NCBI RefSeq assembly: GCF_003576645.1
Contig: NC_044916.1
Location: 4,356,145-4,420,144, forward strand
Reading direction: 5' to 3'
DNA: 64,000 nt
Origin: Ipomoea triloba
Lineage: Eukaryota; Streptophyta; Magnoliopsida; Solanales; Convolvulaceae
Shown here: one piece after another, positions 58,701 to 64,000 of the stretch
Numbering within the stretch: position 1 is the stretch's first letter
Layout of the letters: every line of letters starts with the position of its first letter
The notes under the pieces: generated by a model
Database searches by the model: none
The model's input: only the letters and a program-made list of their open reading frames with translations
Told to the model about the DNA's origin: nothing
Position numbers and translations under genes: made by a program

Positions 58701-60687
58701 GTAGGTGGGCTTGGTGGTGGGGGTGAGCTTGGAGGCGGTGGGTGTGGCAAACTAGGAGGTGGTGGACTAGGCACTGGTGGGGGAGGTGAAGTATAAGGTG
58801 GTGGACACGAAGGAGGTGGAGGTGTTAAAATTGGAATCGGCGATGGAGGCCTTGGGGATGGCGGAGTTGGAGGAATCGGGGGAGGCGATTGAGGTGGAGC
58901 AATAGGAGATGGAGGAGGCGGGGTAAAAGGCTTAGGAGATGGCTGGGGAGACGGAGCTATGCCCGATAGTGAATGGGACTTAGACGTCTCAACACTTATA
59001 GACGAATTTGAAAGTAACGGGACCAAACCTCCCGAAGTCGGTTTAGGCAACCGTGGCAATGAAAAATCTTTAGTGGGATATGATGCCATTGCATTAATTG
59101 CACAAGCACCATATCTCAAATGAGTATTCCTCCTTACGTATGCATACCCTTCCAACCCCCAAGATGTTCCCCAAGAATTCTTTACAATCCAATAGTCCTG
59201 ACCACCTGCTGAACCATAACCAACTATCAAAACCGCATGATTTATATCATCCGCATCATCCGAACAATCTCCATAGTAGATACCCTGTTTCCAGAATTCA
59301 AAAGGATTATTAGTCTTTTAACTGTTGAGCATAAATAATATATAACTATTAGTTTAGGCTTTTAGTTGAAATGGAGCACATGTTTCAATTTTAACTATTC
59401 TCCAAAGCTATGAAATCCCAAAATGCAAAACAACTTACACCACTATACAGCTGAAAATCAAGTGCAGAGGCATCAATTGCCACACTAACAGGCTGCTTTG
59501 CCACAGCACAAAGCAGTGCACTTTCATCTTGTGCAACATCCTTGTACTCATTAATTGTCACATTCTTGACTCCCCCCTGTTCATCACACAAAATGGTGAC
59601 AAAACTTTCATCAGTAAACAAAAAATACAAAAATTCAGATTAGTTCAAGATTGTGAAACTAAAATCCATGCCTGTTTGACAGAACAATTCCCATCCTTGC
59701 CACTGTATGGGTAATCCTCTTCTACACTAATCCCACCATTGTGCAGAACCCATTCATATGCATACCCCATATACCCTCCTTCACACCCATCATTCCATGA
59801 ATCACAATGGATGAGCTGCTGCTCCGAGAGGCTAACAAGCTCCCCGGTAGCTATGGCGTTTATCCCTTCCATCGCCCCCGTTGCAGAGAATGCCCAACAA
59901 CTCCCTTCAAACACAAACAAACAAACAAACAAACACATAATTCAGCAGTTTTTCACATCAAAATTCACACACAATCAGAGCCACCCCAACCAAATTAATC
60001 AGACTATTAGTTTGGTAATCACAAGATTACAAATTTCACTGGGATCAGCCTATTGGCCCGTCTCAATCTAAACCTGTCAGCTATGAACAAACTAAGCTAG
60101 TCTGTTAAATGCAGGTTTACTCAATACACACTATCGTTAGTCATCAAAGTTAAGTTCACAGACAATGAGAAAAGAGGAAACATTTACATACCACATTCTC
60201 CTTGGTCCTTAACATGAGTGACAACGCCACGTTTTCGCCAATCAACAGAGAAGGGGGCATCACAGGACACCTTCTCTTTCCCACTCTGCCCAGAAAACAC
60301 CATCTGAATCCCTTGTTTCTTCCTAAACGGCATCTTAATCTTAGATATGAAAACATCCTTAAACTCCTCATTCCTCAGATCAGCAAACCTATTCAACCCA
60401 ACTTTCCCCTCCCACCTCGACCCTCCCCCCACTGTCTTCTCCATAACATACTTGAGATTCCCCTTGAAATTCTCAAACCTCTCTTCATTCTCCCCCTCAT
60501 CCCTATACACCTTCCCATTCCTCCCCTTCCACTCCTCGAACAGCCGGAGCACCTTCTCCTCCGGGACAAACCCGGCGCCGGCGCCGACGATGGAAAATCC
60601 ATCATAGTAACAAGAAACCCCGCACCAGAGCGCGGCGAAGATCAAGAAAACCAGAAACCCAGAGCTCTGGGAACATTTGGTTCCCAT
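55787..60687 (-). CDS. Granulin-domain papain-like cysteine protease with long extensin-like linker
   Basis: Read as one gene: exon 1 60687-60192; exon 2 59904-59672 (copy 58184-57952); exon 3 59576-59439 (copy 57856-57719); exon 4 57564-56116; exon 5 55846-55787. Collapsing the duplicated block gives 2,376 bases, 791 aa, phases closing. Signal peptide about residues 1-26 ([20 protein letters not shown]), then an I29 propeptide ([33 protein letters not shown]). The mature protease starts near FSVDWRKRG. Catalytic Gln and Cys are in DQGECGSCWAF, His in [11 protein letters not shown], Asn in [11 protein letters not shown]. About 290 residues of proline-rich sequence follow, largely S-P(3-4) and [15 protein letters not shown] repeats. 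Then a granulin domain ([35 protein letters not shown]) and a basic tail RKRKLAKPK. Relatives (RD21/XBCP3 type) are vacuolar or secreted and about 450-500 aa. The intron after exon 2 has a GC donor (CAG|GCATGG). Confidence 0.88.
56400..57240 (-). repeat. Proline-codon repeat tract (linker of the protease)
   Basis: Within exon 4, the 45-base unit encoding [15 protein letters not shown] is repeated about six times at 56530-56800 with near identity. Simpler SPPPP units lie on the granulin side (56400-56525), and more diverse SPPP/HPSPP units lie toward the protease side. The near-identical 45-mers point to recent unequal exchange or slippage and are also where an assembler would fail. Confidence 0.9.
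56778..58496 (-). repeat. First copy of exact 1,719-bp duplication
   Basis: Identical, as far as I can read, to 58498-60216 (offset 1,720), including introns. It spans part of exon 4, exons 3 and 2, intron 1 and the last 22 bases or so of exon 1. It is separated from the second copy by a single N at 58497. Confidence 0.95.
58290..58430 (+). mobile_element. Decayed Au-type SINE in protease intron 1 (also at 60010-60150)
   Basis: aatcacaagattacaaattt, gtcagctatgaacaa, and the tail caggtttactcaatacacac keep the order of the Au SINE at 21622-21833. It is repeated at 60010-60150 only because the whole block is duplicated. Confidence 0.45.
58498..60216 (-). repeat. Second copy of exact 1,719-bp duplication
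   Basis: Contains exon 2 (59904-59672), exon 3 (59576-59439) and the first 787 bases of exon 4 (59284-58498), then stops at the N inside the proline-codon repeat. Only this copy is contiguous with exon 1, while only the first copy is contiguous with the granulin end. That pattern is what two unmerged overlapping contigs would give. Confidence 0.95.
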
Positions 60688-60689
60688 TT

Positions 60690-61500
60690 ACTCGCCGCAT
60701 TAAACAATCAGTGATGCTTAAAGTCGCCGGAGGGGCTTTGCATGTCAAAAAATTTTTCGCCGGCGCTGTAAATAGACTCGTTTTCGGTAAGTTGACTTGG
60801 CGAGTGAGGAAGGAAGAAGGGTTACGGAGTAATTATATATAGTATATATGGTCCCCTCCATTAAAGCTTATGGTTATGGTGGAATACCCCGGTTGGTTGG
60901 CCTGTCTTTTTTCATCTTTTTTATCAATTGGTAACAGTGATGATAGAATATTTATGTTCACATAAATTATCACCGGCCTTATCGTATGCCTGTCAGGCCA
61001 TCCAACCCAGTGTCCCCAGCCCTGAACCATAATTTTTTACTATTTCGTGAATATTTTAGTTCAATGTTAGTGAGAGAGTTTCTTACTCATCTACTAAGTT
61101 TTTAAGTTTGACTCTTCATAAGATGTGTCTAGTGAGTTTTTAATTTGATCTGATTATTTATTGATAATCTAAATTCGGAAATCATTTGATGACTAAAGTT
61201 ATTCGGGTAGCAGTTATGATTCTCACACGTACATAAAAAAAATATTTAGTGCTAGCATGATAAAATATATTTTATGTATATTTATTTAAAATCAAGACTC
61301 ACATTTTTTCATGCATTTGATAAAGTTGTACATTAAACTCAACATCACCTACTTAGGGGGTTGTGTTTTTAAATCAAAGATGAAAGGTGTCTTGGGATAT
61401 TTTTAGCCATATAAGTTATTGTCAGTTCAAGTATTTGTCACTAATGGTTGATAGCGAATGTGTAATTTTATTTCAAATAATGCATCATAACAACCCAACT
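60690..61500 (-). promoter_or_regulatory. Upstream region of the protease gene
   Basis: The minus strand has a TATA-like ccatatatactatatat around 60834-60850, about 150 bases above the ATG at 60687. The rest, to 61500, is AT-rich without a gene. Confidence 0.45.
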
Positions 61501-61509
61501 TATCAGTTA

Positions 61510-61655
61510 GTTATACTGTATCTGTTCATAACTACTTTCTCAATCTACTGAAGTACAAAGAGTCAACAGTTGCCTTCACTAAGGCTCAAATCCACTTTCA
61601 TCTATATGAGAGTGTAAATCGGGTGTCACTACTAGACCGCAAGATCTTTGACAAT
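61510..61655 (-). mobile_element. tRNA-derived SINE, degraded
   Basis: Same family as 31008-31232: ctgttcataactactttctc, caaagagtcaacagttgcct, and a minus-strand head CTTGCGGTCTAGTAGTGACA. Confidence 0.65.
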
Positions 61656-61679
61656 TAGGGTTGGTCTGTAAGTAATTAC

Positions 61680-61792
61680 GAATTAACTCTGTTACAGTTG
61701 CCTCCACTGAAGTTCGAACCCACTCTCATTATTCATGTGAGAGTGTTAATCAAGACATCAGGTGTCACTTGACCACAAGGTCTTTGACAATA
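61680..61792 (-). mobile_element. tRNA-derived SINE, second copy
   Basis: ctctgttacagttgcctcca, box B (minus) GGTTCGAAC, and head GACCTTGTGGTCAAGTGACA. It sits right beside the previous copy and may be a second insertion of the same family. Confidence 0.7.
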
Positions 61793-61917
61793 ATTAATTA
61801 TTTAAAACACACTAAACGATATTACTCATCATTATAACCGACAAAAGTATAAGTAATATTACTCATCATTAAAAGTCGTAGATTAGTACGAATTGATATT
61901 TCACTTTATAACCGACA

Positions 61918-61962
61918 AATTTTCTAATGATTTTTTTTTTGAAAACAATTTTCTAATGATTT
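61918..61962 (-). mobile_element. Tail-only retroposon insertion
   Basis: The exact 16-bp duplication aattttctaatgattt at 61918-61933 and 61947-61962 encloses only tttttttgaaaac (13 bases). Confidence 0.7.
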
Positions 61963-62159
61963 AAAATGCAGAATTATGGTTTCACGTGTAACATAAGGGC
62001 ATGACCAAACCACAGTATTTAAGTGTAATACATTTACTTTATAGCTTTCGTTTTTACTTGATCTTAGTACGACACTAGTGGAAGGAAGTTCGTAGGATTA
62101 TTATACTTTTTGTCACAAGTTGTTGATTGACCTGATGAAAATAAAATCAGGAGTATTAT

Positions 62160-62835
62160 TGCTATTTTATGGGTTGTTTAGAAGAATAGGAATGATTATG
62201 TTTGGAACAACAAGCCATGGAATGTAAATGCAATTAGAATGTCTGTGATCAATTGCATCAAGGATTGGCAGTGCTGGTGTGATCTTCACAAGGCTAATAC
62301 TTCTTCCATTCCCCTCCAGACTGTTCAAAGAACTCACAACATTGATGCAAGTTGGGTCTATTGTGAAGTTACGTTGATGCTTCGGTCATAGAAAATTCTA
62401 CTTCTTTTGGTGCAGTAATCCGCACTCATACCGGTTCGTTCCTCGCTGCTATCTCCGACCCTTTGAGACCCGTCAATGAAGCCCATTTAGCTAAGCTCTT
62501 GCCATTAAGGAGGCTTTTTTTTTTTTTTTTTTTGCTAAAGAGTGATTGAACCGTGGCAGAAAATATGCATCCTAACTGATTGCCAATAAGTTTGTCTTAG
62601 CTTCAATGGCTTTTCTCGAGATTTATCATATGCTAGTACCGTGATTAGAGATAGTCTTTCTATTTCTTCTTCTTTTCACGCTTTTGCCATTAGTTATATC
62701 AATAGATCAATGAATGTGTGTGCTCACACTTTAACCCAGGCTGCATGTTCGTATACTGATCTCCATAGTTGGTTTGGTGTTCCCCTCTTTGTATTTCTCA
62801 CTTGATTAATTGACTTTGATTCTTTCAAAAAAAAA
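62160..62835 (+). pseudogene. LINE 3' end with RNase-H-like domain, 5'-truncated
   Basis: Scattered frames read like the RNase-H (RVT_3) tail of plant LINEs: NRNDYVWNNKPWN, CIKDWQCWC, GAVIRTHTGSFLAAISDPLR, a TDCQ-like stretch near 62580 and RSMNVCAHTLTQAA near 62715. Stops and frame changes interrupt it, and a T run sits at 62515-62540. It ends in poly-A at about 62835. The 8-bp duplication agtattat at 62152-62159 and 62836-62843 marks a 5'-truncated insertion. Confidence 0.8.
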
Positions 62836-62844
62836 AGTATTATA

Positions 62845-63730
62845 TACATGATTGTAGCATTTATTATCCTTAAATATGATACCATAAAAATTATAATCTT
62901 ATCAATAGTAAATTGGAAGGTGATTATATGTATACACTTGTACTAGGGTAAATATGTTTAAATAATTGGTAACAAATGACATAAAGTTGCCAACCAAAAG
63001 CAAAACAAAAAAAAAAGTTATTAACGTTTAAATGAAAGATATTAATGATGTTCCTTGACCACGTTGCTCAAGTGTAGTCACGCCCAAACCTTTATTTATT
63101 TTTTATTTTTATTTTTTTTTTTTTGAGAAAAAGTCATCACGCCCAAACTTTGAATCTCATGTCTGGTTAGTTGGGAAAAAATTTCTTGGAATTTTCAATT
63201 CCAAAAGTTTGATGAATTGATCCCCAAAGGTTTCTTTGGTATTTTAAATTATTCATCACTTGTGAAGACAAAGTAAGTATATCAAAACAATATTATTTTT
63301 ATATATCTTAACGGCATATATATGAGTCCTTATATTAATTATTTCAAGTAATATTTTTTATCAACCGGGCAATAAAATATAAAATATGCAATTATTTTTT
63401 TCCATTGAATTCAAATTCCATTTCTCATAATTAAAATCTTTTTTTTTTCCTTTTTGTGAATCAAAACGTCATAAGTGATTTGTTTTTAAACTTGTGATGG
63501 GTCAACTAACTTATGGCAAATTATATTGTGACCCCAACACTATTAGAGAACAATAAAGTACCAACAGCTTTAGTAACATATTAAAATGTTACAGCTTAAA
63601 TAACTATGGATTTCAGTATTTTACCAACGAAAATTCTTTGGTAAATTAAATACCTACATATTTCAATAATTTGCAATGAATTTCTCCATAAAGCAATTTG
63701 AATTTTTTATTTATTTAATTTTTTTTTTGT
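62845..63730. other. Intergenic DNA without visible gene
   Basis: AT-rich. 63070-63155 has a T-rich stretch between two near copies of cacgcccaaac, another possible tail-type insertion. Confidence 0.4.
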
Positions 63731-63734
63731 AGTG

Positions 63735-63955
63735 TAGGTCCATCTTGTAAGGTGGATCATGATACAAGTTCAACTTTTTTTTTTTTTAGTATACTGGAAT
63801 TTTATTTTTAGTGTACTACATGCTCATTTATAGTAAATTCAATATATTTTGATACATATTTATTTTTACTGTACAACATGTCAAAATAAACATGTAATAC
63901 ACTACAAATGAACTTTGATTAGTGGTCCATCTCGTGGGATATAATGATTGCTAAC
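63735..63955. repeat. MITE-like element with 'GGTCCATC' ends
   Basis: taggtccatcttgtaaggtg at the left and agtggtccatctcgtgggat at the right, with repeated gtactacatg/gtacaacatg inside. It resembles the 22758 and 19765 families, but the ends are not cleanly inverted. Confidence 0.35.
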
Positions 63956-64000
63956 TTATGGTTTGCTAATAAATATAAAGGCAAAATCTCCCATTGACCG

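Noticed and set aside
58436..59230. Separate 264-aa protease C-terminal protein
   Set aside because: Its sequence is the duplicated start of exon 4 running through the N into intron and exon 1 sequence; it is a product of the probable assembly duplication.
56778..60216. Tandem duplicated protease genes
   Set aside because: Neither copy is complete, introns are identical, and a single N marks the joint; one gene plus an assembly overlap explains everything.
60202..60714. 170-aa plus-strand Pro/Leu-rich frame
   Set aside because: Antisense shadow of protease exon 1.
18922..61792. tRNA genes suggested by tRNA-like box A and box B motifs
   Set aside because: The motifs lie in elements with poly-A tails and target duplications and do not fold into full cloverleaves; they are SINE heads.

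Overview
This is a 64-kb piece of a plant nuclear genome. It is AT-rich, its genes have many introns with GT-AG borders, every recognisable protein is of a flowering-plant type, and the spaces between genes are packed with small DNA transposons and SINEs. Protein similarity points to a eudicot, probably an asterid. Au-type SINEs would fit Solanaceae or Convolvulaceae, but the family is a guess. It is a draft assembly: there are gaps at 25828-25910 and 27948-28830, both bordered by implausible homopolymers, and a single N at 58497 sits between two identical 1,719-bp blocks.

Genes, left to right. (1) 233-6625, minus: a WDR53-type WD40 protein, 11 coding exons, 373 aa. (2) 7035-8335, minus: a decayed Ty1/copia fragment. 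(3) 9605-10516, minus: a single-exon EXORDIUM-like (PHI-1) secreted protein, with inverted-repeat arms on both sides. (4) 11891-15997, minus: a nucleobase-ascorbate transporter closest to NAT1/NAT2, 14 exons, 525 aa. (5) 21343-22407, minus: a possible very short spliced gene (weak). (6) 36531-36982, plus: a broken Helitron helicase tail with a plausible Helitron 3' end at 37391. (7) 37986-38219, plus: an unrecognised 77-aa reading frame (weak). (8) 39948-43695, plus: a GARP/G2-like MYB transcription factor with two C-terminal EAR-type motifs, 6 coding exons, 422 aa. (9) 44957-47139, minus: a DUF688 protein, 3 coding exons, 657 aa. (10) 55787-60687, minus: a papain-like granulin-domain cysteine protease with an exceptionally long extensin-like proline linker. 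(11) 62160-62835, plus: the RNase-H end of a dead LINE.

The exon models were built by hand from splice sites, reading phase and family similarity. All five multi-exon models close in frame from ATG to stop, which is good internal support. The genes do not form a pathway; they are ordinary unlinked plant loci.

The space between genes holds most of the unusual structure. There are three foldback elements with 9-bp target duplications (Mutator-like), one of them a 924-bp near-perfect palindrome. A fourth foldback carries a nested Harbinger MITE and keeps the empty insertion site in its other arm. There is an hAT MITE with a nested truncated SINE, several SINE families with clear target duplications, and at least four 'tail-only' insertions: 13-16 bp of poly-T ending TTTGAAA, flanked by 13-18 bp duplications. 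The two observations most worth following are the extensin-like linker in the protease and the exact 1.72-kb duplication across it, which I read as an assembly error.
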